Origin: Streptomyces naganishii JCM 4654
GTDB taxonomy: Bacteria; Actinomycetota; Actinomycetes; Streptomycetales; Streptomycetaceae
Assembly (NCBI RefSeq): GCF_014650575.1
Contig: NZ_BMVF01000002.1
Span: 1-64,000 of the forward strand
Direction: 5' to 3'
DNA: 64,000 nucleotides
Under the pieces are notes generated by a model. That model was given only the letters and a program-made list of their open reading frames with translations, did no database searches and was not told where the DNA came from. Positions within the stretch are counted from its first letter, which is position 1; every line of letters starts with the position of its first letter. Shown piece by piece: positions 54,786 through 64,000 of the stretch. A program made the translations under genes and the position numbers.

Positions 54786-55685
54786 TCAGCTCCAGGGGGT
54801 GCCGGTCAGCCGCTCGTAGGCCTCGACGTACTTGACCCGGGTCGCCTCGACGACCCGCTCGGGCAGCGGCGGCGGGGGCTGCTCGCTGTGGCGGTCCCAG
54901 CCGGACTCGGCGGAGGTCAGCCAGTCACGGACGAACTGCTTGTCGTACGACGGCTGCGCGCGCCCCGGCTGCCACTGGTCGGCCGGCCAGAACCGGGAGG
55001 AGTCCGGGGTGAGCACCTCGTCGGCGATGACGAGTGTGTCCCCGTCGAAACCGAACTCGAACTTGGTGTCGGCGAGGATGATCCCCCGCTCCCGGGCGAT
55101 GTCCCGGGCCCGGCCGTAGACGGCGAGGGTGGCCTGGCGCAGGTGGGCGGCGGTCTCGGCGCCGACCTGGCGGGCGACCTCCTCGTAGGAGACGTTCTCG
55201 TCGTGCTCGCCGACCTCGGCCTTGGTGGCCGGGGTGAAGATCGGACCGGGAAGCTCGGAGCCGTCGACCAGGCCCTCGGGCAGGGCGAGTCCGCAGACCG
55301 TGCGGGTCTGGTCGTACTCGGTCAGGCCCGAGCCGGTGAGGTAGCCGCGGGCCACGCACTCCACGGGGATCATCCGCAGCGACTTGCAGACCAGGGTGCG
55401 GCCGGCCCAGTCGGCGGGGGCGCCCTCGGGCAGTTCGGTGCCGATGACGTGGTTGGGGACCAGGTCGGCGAGCTTGTCGAACCACCACAGGGACAGCTGC
55501 GTGAGGATGCGGCCCTTGTCGGGGATCTCGGTGGGCAGCACCCAGTCGTAGGCGGACATGCGGTCGCTGGCGACCATCACGAGGTCGCCCGCCTCGTTCT
55601 GGTACAGCTCGCGCACCTTGCCGGTGTGCAGATGCACCAGGCCCGGAACCTGGATCGGCTCGGGCTTTTCGACGAATCCGGACAC
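54786..55685 (-). CDS. purC: SAICAR synthetase
   Basis: 299 residues from the GTG at 55685, GGAGG upstream. [20 protein letters not shown] and [20 protein letters not shown] form the ATP grasp lid. [17 protein letters not shown] and [20 protein letters not shown] are the two PurC signatures. It joins CAIR and aspartate to make SAICAR. It is monocistronic on the minus strand and separate from the other pur genes. Confidence 0.96.
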   Translation of the reverse strand: MSGFVEKPEPIQVPGLVHLHTGKVRELYQNEAGDLVMVASDRMSAYDWVLPTEIPDKGRILTQLSLWWFDKLADLVPNHVIGTELPEGAPADWAGRTLVCKSLRMIPVECVARGYLTGSGLTEYDQTRTVCGLALPEGLVDGSELPGPIFTPATKAEVGEHDENVSYEEVARQVGAETAAHLRQATLAVYGRARDIARERGIILADTKFEFGFDGDTLVIADEVLTPDSSRFWPADQWQPGRAQPSYDKQFVRDWLTSAESGWDRHSEQPPPPLPERVVEATRVKYVEAYERLTGTPWS

Positions 55686-55753
55686 GGTTCCTCCCCGTGG
55701 TTCTGTCCAATGCCCCGATTCTCCCGTATCGGGCACGGGGAGCGGACGGCGGG

Positions 55754-57289
55754 TCAGTCGCGCTTGCAGATGCGGTCGAGGAGGTTGGCCGTGGCGCGCT
55801 GGATACGGGGGTCGGTGTGGCCGGGGCGGTCCAGGGCCGGGGACCAGGCGAAGGTGCCGGAGGCGAACACCAGGGCTCCCGAGGGCGCCCGGTACAGCGA
55901 GGTCTCCTGGTGGCGCAGGACGCCCTCGCCGTCGGTGTACGGCGAGTGGGCGAGCAGGATGCGGTCCTCGTGGTCGGGGAGCGGGGTGCGCGGGAAGTAG
56001 CGGTCGGCCTCGCCCGCGACCAGGCCGGCGATCTCCTCGCCCTCCGCGGCCCCGGTCGCCTCCCACAGCCAGTGGCCGGCGTTGCGGACGATCAGAGGGT
56101 GCGGCTCGGGGACGCGGCCGGCGTACTGGATGCCGACCAGCTGCTGCTCGGGCCGGTCGATCTCCCGCCACAGGAGCGGGCGGCCCGGGCCCTTGCGTTT
56201 GCGGCAGGTGAGCAGGCGGTCGGGGACGCCGGAGGGGGAAGGGCCGAGCTCCACCTGCCAGTACATGGTGTTGGCGGACAGGAACACCAGCGAGGTGCCG
56301 TTCTCCCGGGCCAGTTCCACGGTGCGGCGCATGCTCGCCGACCAGTACTCGTCGTGGCCGGGGAAGACCAGGCCCCGGTAGCGGGTGGGGTCGACTCGGC
56401 CGGCGTGCAGGTCGCGGGCGTCGGCGTAGGCGAGGTCGTAGCCGTAGCGCTCGGCCCAGCGGATGAAGTCGTAGGCGTGGCCGACGTGCAGGGGCAGGCC
56501 CGCGCCCGCGTACGGCCGGTCGAAGGAGACGGTCGTCGCCGCGTCGGCCTCGCCGAGCAGCCGGCCCTGCTCGTCCCACGCGTGGTAGAGGCTCGCGCCG
56601 GTGCGGCCGTCCTCCGGGTAGAGGTTGTAGGCCTGCCAGGTGATGTCGGGCAGGAGCAGCAGCAGGTCCGCGGGGTCGTCGTCGCGGACCGTGAAGGGGA
56701 TGTGGGAGCGGTAGCCGTCGTCCGTGGTCAGTACGGCGACGTAGGCGCCGACGCTCCAGTACGACGGGATCTGCAGGCGCCAGGACAGCCACCAGTGGTG
56801 GCAGGAGACCGTGCGGTCGGCGGTCAGCGGCGGGGGCTGCACGATGCCGGAAAGACGCGGGCTGGTGGTGATCTTGGCCGCGCCGTCGCCGCCGTAGTGG
56901 CCGATGCGGTAGACGTCGACGCCGAACTGCTGGGGCGGGTCGACCGTGATGTGGAAGTCGATCGCCTCGCCGGGTGTGACCGCGCCGGTGGAGGCGAAGC
57001 CCTTGATCTGGCGGCGCACGTCGTCGGCCGAGCGGGGGCCGCCGCCGGAGGGGCGGGGGGCCGGGACGCGGGGGGCGGTGGCGGTGGCCTTGGCGGTCCG
57101 GGCGGAGGGCGTGCCGGGGGCGGTGCCGGGCGCGGGCTGCGGGTCCACGTACCAGGGGACGACCTGGCCGGTGTCGTCGAAGTAGGTCTCGCTGCCGCGC
57201 AGCCAGGGGACGGGACCCTGGCCGAACGGGTCCGTCACGGCGTGCGCGAGTGCTCCCGACTCCCAGCGTCGGATGTGCTCCGGTGCCAT
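55754..57289 (-). CDS. N,N-dimethylformamidase beta-subunit-like protein
   Basis: 511 residues from the ATG at 57289, GGGAGGGG upstream. [14 protein letters not shown] near residue 125, [20 protein letters not shown] near 215 and [19 protein letters not shown] near 320 are the shared blocks of the dimethylformamidase large-subunit C-terminal family, a glutamine-amidotransferase-like fold. The C-terminus binds no obvious cofactor. No small DMFase subunit is nearby, so amidase activity on DMF is not implied. It has no signal peptide and appears monocistronic; widespread in Streptomyces. Confidence 0.82.
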   Translation of the reverse strand: MAPEHIRRWESGALAHAVTDPFGQGPVPWLRGSETYFDDTGQVVPWYVDPQPAPGTAPGTPSARTAKATATAPRVPAPRPSGGGPRSADDVRRQIKGFASTGAVTPGEAIDFHITVDPPQQFGVDVYRIGHYGGDGAAKITTSPRLSGIVQPPPLTADRTVSCHHWWLSWRLQIPSYWSVGAYVAVLTTDDGYRSHIPFTVRDDDPADLLLLLPDITWQAYNLYPEDGRTGASLYHAWDEQGRLLGEADAATTVSFDRPYAGAGLPLHVGHAYDFIRWAERYGYDLAYADARDLHAGRVDPTRYRGLVFPGHDEYWSASMRRTVELARENGTSLVFLSANTMYWQVELGPSPSGVPDRLLTCRKRKGPGRPLLWREIDRPEQQLVGIQYAGRVPEPHPLIVRNAGHWLWEATGAAEGEEIAGLVAGEADRYFPRTPLPDHEDRILLAHSPYTDGEGVLRHQETSLYRAPSGALVFASGTFAWSPALDRPGHTDPRIQRATANLLDRICKRD

Positions 57290-57479
57290 GGCCGTCCCCT
57301 CCCTCGTGCCCCCGTGGTCCGCCTTCGACGGATGTCGTATGTCGCGAGCGTTTGCCAGGTGCGCGATCGGTCCAAGCACATCACATTACGCACGCAGGCT
57401 GTCACTATTCGTTGCGAATTGGCCGAAAGTGGAAGCGGGGGGTCCGGTACTCCGGCCGGGCGACGCGCATCGCCCGAGG

Positions 57480-59324
57480 TCAGACCAGGCGCACCGGCTT
57501 CTCCGGACGTATGCCCGAATCGATCAGCCAGGCCCGCAGCGGGGCCGGATCGCCCTCCTCGACGAGGGCGAGGACCTTGGGGCCGAGGTCGGTGGCCCTG
57601 CCGCCGTTCAGGAGCAGGGCGGGGCCGTCGAGCCAGTCGAGGCCGGGGGTGGCGCCCGCGGTGTCCATCGCCGCGCAGCAGACCATCGCGGTCACGTGGT
57701 CGGCGAGCAGGTCCCGGCCGCTGCGGGGCGGCTGGAGGGGGAAGAGGGGCAGCGCGCCCTCGTCCCAGGCGAGCGTGCCGGCGAGCAGGCCGGCGTCCTC
57801 CGCCGGCACCGTCCGTGCCGCCGGGGCGGCCGCCTCCTCGCGGGCCAGCTCGGCGCTGAGCCCGGCGGCGAGCACGGCACCGCGCTCGTTGGCCAGGTCG
57901 GTGTCGTCCGTGTCGTCCATGCCGTCCGTGTCGTCCTCACTGCCCTTCTCGGCCTGCGGGACCGGCGGGACCTGCGGGGCCACGGAAGCGGCCGGCGTGG
58001 GCGCCGGCGTGACCGACGTCGGGGTCTGGTGGTCCACGGTCAGGTGGTCCAGGACGCGGGCCAGGGTCGGTCCGTACGGGTCGGACGCCGGCGGGCCGGG
58101 GGAGCGGCGCACGCCCAGCGAGTCCAGCACCCGGTGCAGACGGGCCGCGTCGGTGCGCCACTTGCGGTCGACGACCTCCTCCGGATACTCCTGCCAGTCG
58201 ACCGGGGCCCAGTCCGGGCCGCGCTCGGCCGGACCGCCATGGAAGAGCCGGGCCGCCAGCAGCGAGGCCGCCTCGTCCACCGTGCCGGGCTCCTCCAGCA
58301 GGTCGCAGGCGGGACGCTCGCCGAGCCGCGAGGCGAACCCCTCGGCCAGCCGGTCCCGCCGGGACAGCTCGGTCAGGGCCGCGACCACGCCCGCGTCCAG
58401 CCGGGACGGCCAGCGGCCCATCCGCCAGGCGGGGAGCGCCACCCGGGTCAGCAGCCGGTCCCAGCCCGCGTAGGCCAGGCCCACCTGCTCCTGGGCGACG
58501 ATCCGCAGGCCGTAGTCCACGGCCTGCGCGCGCTCGGCGGCCGCGGACGCCACCCCCCGCTCCATCTCCGCAGCGTGCTCCCGGCAGCCGCGCAGCAGCA
58601 GCCGGGCCACCCAGCCCAGGCCCGCGCACAGCGAGCGGGACGGGGCGCAGCGCCCGGACGTCGAGGCGACGGCCACCGCCGCGTCGAGGCCACGGACGAA
58701 GCGGCGGGCCGCGGCTATGTCCGGGTGCGCCGAGGGCCCCGTACCGGCGACGACCGGGGCCAGGACCGCCCGCAGCTCACCGACCCGCATCCACCACAGG
58801 AAGGGGGAGCCGATGACCAGCACGGGGGCCACCGGTATCCCGCGCGGGCGGGACGGGGGCAGGCCGCGCAGGCCGTCCGCGCCGTCGTGCTCCTCGCGCG
58901 GGGGCGGGCCGTGGGCCGGGTGGGTGCGGTCCTCCAGCCAGCTGTCGCAGTCCGGCGTCAGGGCTATCGCGGACGGCGCGGGGACGTCGAGGCGGTCGGC
59001 GAGGTCGCGGACCAGGCGGTACAGGTCGGGGGCGGACTCCTCGGGGATCGGGACCGTCGGGCTCATGGCGGGGCGGGCCCGGGCGACGACCAGGCCGACG
59101 CCCGCGGCCAGCAGCAGCACGACGACCGCCACGGCGCCCACCACCCAGCGGGCGACGTCCCAGCCCCGGCCCACGAGGTGGCCGGTGCCGTCGCCGGCGA
59201 AGAGGATCACCGCGAGGGCGGCGGGCAGCAGGGCGACGGCCAGCGCGCGGCTGCGCACGCGCAGCACGGCGAGGGCCTGGGAGCGCGCGGCCTGCGCGCC
59301 GATCTCCACACCCGTACCGGTCAC
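57480..59324 (-). CDS. M48-like membrane protein lacking the HExxH zinc site
   Basis: 614 residues. Two N-terminal helices (about 25-43 and 60-81) are followed by PDLYRLVRDLADRLDVPAPS (99-118), which resembles the HtpX/M48 pre-catalytic segment. IGSPFLWWMRVGELRAVLAP (171-190) then VVAG aligns with the M48 stretch that ends ELRAVLAHELGH, but here HELGH is replaced by PVVAG, so zinc cannot bind in the usual way. A His/Asp-poor helical region and a variable acidic linker (about 450-480, EDDTDGMDDTDDTD) follow. It could be a non-proteolytic M48 relative. The function is unknown. Confidence 0.65.
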   Translation of the reverse strand: MTGTGVEIGAQAARSQALAVLRVRSRALAVALLPAALAVILFAGDGTGHLVGRGWDVARWVVGAVAVVVLLLAAGVGLVVARARPAMSPTVPIPEESAPDLYRLVRDLADRLDVPAPSAIALTPDCDSWLEDRTHPAHGPPPREEHDGADGLRGLPPSRPRGIPVAPVLVIGSPFLWWMRVGELRAVLAPVVAGTGPSAHPDIAAARRFVRGLDAAVAVASTSGRCAPSRSLCAGLGWVARLLLRGCREHAAEMERGVASAAAERAQAVDYGLRIVAQEQVGLAYAGWDRLLTRVALPAWRMGRWPSRLDAGVVAALTELSRRDRLAEGFASRLGERPACDLLEEPGTVDEAASLLAARLFHGGPAERGPDWAPVDWQEYPEEVVDRKWRTDAARLHRVLDSLGVRRSPGPPASDPYGPTLARVLDHLTVDHQTPTSVTPAPTPAASVAPQVPPVPQAEKGSEDDTDGMDDTDDTDLANERGAVLAAGLSAELAREEAAAPAARTVPAEDAGLLAGTLAWDEGALPLFPLQPPRSGRDLLADHVTAMVCCAAMDTAGATPGLDWLDGPALLLNGGRATDLGPKVLALVEEGDPAPLRAWLIDSGIRPEKPVRLV

Positions 59325-59611
59325 GACCGGTCGTCACCCCCTCCCGGCAGTCCTGGTGTTGCTCACTCCCCCACTGTGACACCCGCCACTGACATCGCAA
59401 TGCCGGTGGGCCAAGTGCCGGAACACCTGCGCCGCACCCTAGTTGGGGGCCCGTCCCCCGTCAGCCGGATGGGGCATTGCTCACTCGATGGAATGGCTTT
59501 GGTCAGAGGTGGGCGACGTACTGCAACGATCAGGCCCCGGATTTCGTCCGGGGCCTGTGGGCCTGGCGAGCCGCGCCCGGCGCGACCCGCCGCGAGCGGG
59601 CAGGGCGTGCG
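59325..59611. other. gap between the M48-like gene and purD
   Basis: 287 bp. It contains the purD terminator. An ATG near 59490 (MEWLWSEVGDVLQ) opens a frame without an RBS. Nothing else is recognisable. Confidence 0.4.
59531..59557 (-). terminator. terminator of purD
   Basis: A perfect 11-bp stem, CAGGCCCCGGA with TCCGGGGCCTG, 55 bases after the purD stop. Confidence 0.8.
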
Positions 59612-60865
<1,254 letters not shown>

Positions 60866-61027
60866 GGGGTCAGCCTAACGGCAGCGGGCCGATCGGGTTT
60901 GTGCGGGCCGCCGAGGGCGCGGTCGCGGGGCGTTCGTACGTTCCTCCGAGCCGCGGCCCGGCACGACGAGGTTGTCCGGCGCACGGGGCACGGGGCAGCG
61001 TCGGCGCCGCTGCTCGGTCTACCCGGT

Positions 61028-63361
61028 CTACTCGGTGGTGTACTCCTCGACGACCGTCGCGCCCAGCTCGCGCACGATCAGTTCGTGACCGGAGAGCGCG
61101 GACTCGTTGAGGTCGGGGTCGTCGTCCTCGGGGATGTCGTCCTCGGGGGCCACCGGGACCGCACGGGGCGTGGAGGGCGCCGTCTCGGAGGCGGGGGCGG
61201 GCCGCGTCTCCGGGGCCGGCGTGGCCGGGGGAGCGCCCGGGGAGCCGACCGGGGGGCGGGCGGGCGACGCGGCGGCGGGCGCGGCGGGCGGCCTGGCAGC
61301 CGCCGTACGCGCCGCCGCTGGGGCGCCGCCTCCGGGACCCGCGCCGTATCCGCCGGAGCCGTATCCGCCGGAGCCGTATCCGCCGGGGGCGGGGGGTGCG
61401 GAGCCGCCGCCCGTGGGGTCGACGACCGCCTCGATCTTCCACTGCACGTTGAACTGCTCGGCCAGCGCCTGGCGCAGCACGTCCTCGCTGCCGCTGCTCG
61501 CGAAGTTGTCGCGGGCGCCGGCGTTCACGAAGCCGATCTGGAGCGTGGTGCCGTCGAAGCCGGTGATCTGGGCGTTCTGGCTGAGCAGGATCCAGGTGAA
61601 GCGGCGGCGGTTCTTCACCGCCTCCAGGATGTTCGGCCACAGCGTCCGCGGGTCGAGCCCGCCGGCGGCGGGGGCCGTGGAGGCGGATGCGGCCGGGGCA
61701 GGGGTGGAGGGCGGGGTGGGTGCGGAGTGCTGGGGCGGTGCGGAGGGGGCGCCAGGGGCCGCGGCCGTGGGCCAGCCACCGGGCCGCCTGCCACCGCCCG
61801 CCGCGGTGGCGGTGGGCCAGGCACCGGGCGAGGCGGGCGGCTGCGGGTGTTCGGCCGCGGCGGGAGCTGCCGCTACGGAGGGCTCACCGCGACGAGCGCC
61901 CGCCGCGGGCGCCCCGGCGCCATCACCCCCGGCAGACGCACCGGGACCGACGGGCGCACCGGCCCCGACGCTCCCCTCGCCCTGGCCCTCGTCCCCGGGA
62001 GCCGCGGGTCCCCCAGTCGCGGGAGCCGCAGGACCCCCGGCCCCGCGCACGGCGGCCCGGGCAGCCGCGACACCACCGCCGGGGGGCACCGCACCCGGGA
62101 CGGCACCGCCACCGAGGGGCGCCACGGCGCCGGCACCGCCCCCATGCGCCTCGGGTCCGGGCACGTACCCCATCGGGGGCGTCCCTGCCCCCGTGGAGAA
62201 GCTCACGCCGCGCTCCAGCCGGTCGAGGCGGGCCATGACCGAGCGCTCGTCGCCGTACGCGGCGGGCAGCAGCACGCGGGCGCAGATCAGCTCGAGCTGG
62301 AGGCGCGGGGAGGTGGCGCCGCGCATCTCCGTGAGCCCCTCGTTGACGAGGTCGGCGGCGCGGCTCAGCTCGGCGGCCCCGAAGGAACGCGCCTGGGCCT
62401 GCATCCGCTCCAGGACTTCGGCGGGCGCGTCGATGAGGCCCTTGTCGGTGGCGTCGGGCACCGCGGCGAGGATGACGAGGTCCCGCAGCCGCTCCAGCAG
62501 GTCGGCCACGAACCGGCGGGGGTCGTTGCCCCCCTCGATCACACGGTCGACGACCTCGAAGGCGCCGGCGCCGTCCCCGGAGGCGAAGGCCTCGACGACG
62601 GAGTCGAGCAGCGAGCCGTCGGTGTACCCGAGGAGGGAGGTGGCCATGGCGTAGGTCACACCTTCCTCCCCCGCACCGGCCAGCAGCTGGTCCATGACGG
62701 ACATGGAGTCACGCACGGAACCACCGCCGGCGCGCACGACGAGCGGGAGCACGCCCTCCTCGACGGGGATGTCCTCCTTGCCGCAGACCTCGCCGAGGTA
62801 GTCCCGCAGGGTGCCGGGCGGGACGAGCCGGAAGGGGTAGTGGTGGGTCCGCGAGCGGATGGTCCCGATGACCTTCTCGGGCTCGGTGGTGGCGAAGATG
62901 AACTTGAGGTGCTCGGGTGGCTCCTCGACGACCTTGAGCAGAGCGTTGAACCCGGCCGACGTGACCATGTGGGCCTCGTCGATGATGTAGATCTTGTACC
63001 GGCTGCGGGCGGGCCCGAAGAAGGCCTTCTCCCGCAGGTCACGGGCGTCGTCGACGCCACCGTGCGAAGCGGCGTCGATCTCGATGACGTCGATGGACCC
63101 CGGCCCGTTCCTGGCCAGGTCCTGGCACGACTCGCACTCCCCGCACGGGATGGGCGTCGGCCCCTTCTCGCAGTTCAGGCAGCGGGCCAGGATGCGGGCG
63201 CTGGTCGTCTTGCCGCAACCGCGCGGACCGCTGAACAGGTACGCGTGATTGACCCGGTTGTTCCGCAGCGCCTGCTGCAGCGGGTCGGTGACATGCTCCT
63301 GCCCGATGACCTCGGCAAAGGACTCCGGTCGGTAGCGGCGGTACAGCGCGAGAGACGACAC
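61028..63361 (-). CDS. dnaX: DNA polymerase III subunit gamma/tau
   Basis: 777 residues from the GTG at 63361 (VSSLALYRRYRPESF). Walker A GPRGCGKT (45-52). A zinc module holds Cys64, Cys73, Cys76 and Cys79. IDEAHMVTSAGFNALLKVVE carries Walker B, and FIFATTEPEKVIGTIRSRT is sensor 1. It is the clamp-loader ATPase that assembles the sliding clamp. A long Gly/Pro/Ala low-complexity region (about 395-560) separates it from the tau C-terminal domain. A TATAAC box lies nine bases before the GTG and there is no RBS, so the message may be nearly leaderless. Confidence 0.96.
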   Translation of the reverse strand: MSSLALYRRYRPESFAEVIGQEHVTDPLQQALRNNRVNHAYLFSGPRGCGKTTSARILARCLNCEKGPTPIPCGECESCQDLARNGPGSIDVIEIDAASHGGVDDARDLREKAFFGPARSRYKIYIIDEAHMVTSAGFNALLKVVEEPPEHLKFIFATTEPEKVIGTIRSRTHHYPFRLVPPGTLRDYLGEVCGKEDIPVEEGVLPLVVRAGGGSVRDSMSVMDQLLAGAGEEGVTYAMATSLLGYTDGSLLDSVVEAFASGDGAGAFEVVDRVIEGGNDPRRFVADLLERLRDLVILAAVPDATDKGLIDAPAEVLERMQAQARSFGAAELSRAADLVNEGLTEMRGATSPRLQLELICARVLLPAAYGDERSVMARLDRLERGVSFSTGAGTPPMGYVPGPEAHGGGAGAVAPLGGGAVPGAVPPGGGVAAARAAVRGAGGPAAPATGGPAAPGDEGQGEGSVGAGAPVGPGASAGGDGAGAPAAGARRGEPSVAAAPAAAEHPQPPASPGAWPTATAAGGGRRPGGWPTAAAPGAPSAPPQHSAPTPPSTPAPAASASTAPAAGGLDPRTLWPNILEAVKNRRRFTWILLSQNAQITGFDGTTLQIGFVNAGARDNFASSGSEDVLRQALAEQFNVQWKIEAVVDPTGGGSAPPAPGGYGSGGYGSGGYGAGPGGGAPAAARTAAARPPAAPAAASPARPPVGSPGAPPATPAPETRPAPASETAPSTPRAVPVAPEDDIPEDDDPDLNESALSGHELIVRELGATVVEEYTTE

Positions 63362-63449
63362 GCATACGAGGTTATAGGCGCCCACCGACAACGGGCCCGG
63401 CCCACGGACGTGACCTCGGGAACGCGGGCCCGCGGCCCGCCCGCCGCCG

Positions 63450-63545
63450 CTGCCTGGAACGCAAGCGCCCCCCACGCACCCGCCAGAGCCAACCTACCCT
63501 TGCTGCCTTCCGGCCCTGGGGGAGTTCAGTCAGATAGCGCCGCGT
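63450..63545 (-). ncRNA. ffs: Signal recognition particle RNA (4.5S-like)
   Basis: The minus strand contains CCCCCAGGGCCGGAAGGCAG then CAAGGGTAGG and TTGGCTCTGGCGGG, the conserved apical SRP hairpin with the GGAA loop and the Ffh-binding symmetric loop. Outer pairing CTGACTGAAC with GTTCCAGGCAG and CCCCC with GGGGG closes the rod. A -10-like TACTCT at 63560-63565 puts the 5' end near 63553. Both ends are approximate. It sits between dnaX and tRNA-Ser, its usual actinomycete place. Confidence 0.88.
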
Positions 63546-63628
63546 GAGGGGCTGCCGAAAGAGTACCTGATCCCGGGAGCCGGGAACGAGTTCGCGAGCA
63601 CTCCTCCGGGTCATGTAATGTTTCCGGC

Positions 63629-63713
63629 GGAGGATTCGCCTAGAGGCCTAGGGCGCACGCTTGGAAAGCGTGTTGGGGGCAACCCCTCACGAGTTCGAAT
63701 CTCGTATCCTCCG
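63629..63713 (+). tRNA. tRNA-Ser (GGA)
   Basis: 85 nt with the long variable arm of class II tRNAs. Acceptor GGAGGAT pairs with ATCCTCC, anticodon GGA in loop TTGGAAA, encoded CCA (63714-63716). A -10-like TAATGT lies at 63616-63621. An integrase gene ends 65 bases beyond, so the tRNA 3' end is the likely attachment site. Confidence 0.96.
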
Positions 63714-63735
63714 CCAGTGCCTCACCGGGCACGAT

Positions 63736-63773
63736 GTCGAAGGGCCCCACCGTTCGCGGCGGGGCCCTTCGAC
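63736..63773. terminator. hairpin between tRNA-Ser and the integrase gene
   Basis: A 17-bp stem, GTCGAAGGGCCCCACCG with CGGCGGGGCCCTTCGAC (one mismatch), around a TTCG loop. It can serve both the tRNA and the convergent integrase gene. Confidence 0.85.
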
Positions 63774-63778
63774 GTTAC

Positions 63779-64000
63779 TCAGACCGCGTTGTCCTGGTCT
63801 TTGTCCACAGCGAGGTTTTCTGGGGCTGCCCAGATGGCACGCTCGATCTTCCGGGCCGCTTCCTTGAGCATGGGATCGGTCACGTGCAGGTACCGCGCCC
63901 GCATCCGGGCGGCGCCGCCCGGCTCCCATCCCATGATCTGGTCAATGACCCGGTCCGGGACCCCGAGCAGCATCAGCACGGTGCCCGCGGTGTGCCGCGC
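63779..64000 (-). CDS. Tyrosine recombinase/integrase, C-terminal part (continues off right edge)
   Basis: The last 73 codons of a gene whose start lies beyond the window. ARHTAGTVLMLLGVPDRVID begins with the Arg-His-x-x box II of tyrosine recombinases. IMGWEPGGAARMRARYLHVT carries the nucleophile Tyr with the usual following His. The tail (MLKEAARKIERAIWAAPENL) is typical of integrases of actinomycete integrative elements and phages. Its 3' end faces the 3' end of tRNA-Ser, the layout of an element integrated at a tRNA gene, as for pSAM2. Confidence 0.88.
   Translation of the reverse strand, partial: ARHTAGTVLMLLGVPDRVIDQIMGWEPGGAARMRARYLHVTDPMLKEAARKIERAIWAAPENLAVDKDQDNAV

Overview
The window is chromosomal DNA from a Streptomyces or very close relative. 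The evidence is the very high GC content, GTG starts behind GGAGG sites, and recognisable actinomycete developmental genes (bldC, an atrA orthologue, a second Lsr2-type protein, a SARP-like regulator). The gene order also matches, from memory, the core region around SCO4122 down to SCO4066 of S. coelicolor, in reverse. That locus correspondence is recollection, not a search result. Most of the window is conserved core genome. The right edge enters what looks like an integrative element.

Layout. 1-310: promoter and leader of an rRNA operon reading off the left edge. 0.3-7 kb: MarR regulator divergent from an MFS exporter, a SAM methyltransferase, a PAS/SpoIIE phosphatase with a repeat-rich linker, and an NDH-2-like flavoprotein. 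7-17 kb: regulators of development and antibiotic production (AtrA orthologue, a decayed sigma-factor gene, a SARP/NB-ARC/TPR regulator), an asparagine-synthase-like protein with altered active-site motifs, and a sporulation-associated-type HTH protein. 16.7-24 kb: LhgO, a 29-bp tandem repeat array, TrmB, a PrsW-like protease, an aldo/keto reductase, an M23 peptidase behind a c-di-AMP riboswitch, a phosphatase pseudogene and initiator tRNA. 24-38 kb: a RibD-like enzyme with reversed domains, ArsM, tRNA-Lys, an amino acid permease, a DEAD-box helicase with an RGG/RD repeat tail, a lipoprotein, a zincin, a membrane phosphoesterase, a Glu-Asp-Phe tRNA cluster, HrpA and a second identical tRNA-Asp.

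38-50 kb: bldC and valine dehydrogenase, then purine genes. purS-purQ-purL overlap by 4 bp at each junction and run on the minus strand; purF and purM form a second minus-strand block; purC and purD lie further right. Together they give most of IMP synthesis up to SAICAR. lsrL is divergent from purS. 50.5-54.8 kb: an ABC transporter and a two-component system with overlapping genes, bracketed by two identical tRNA-Gly(GCC) genes. 55-61 kb: a dimethylformamidase-like protein, an M48-like membrane protein without the zinc motif, and purD. 61-64 kb: dnaX, the SRP RNA and tRNA-Ser(GGA), then the 3' end of a tyrosine integrase facing the tRNA.

I found no complete, clearly novel system. The best leads are the integrase/tRNA-Ser junction, whose cargo lies outside the window, two proteins that keep an enzyme fold but have lost catalytic residues, two pseudogenes caught mid-decay, and several short-period repeat arrays between core genes.
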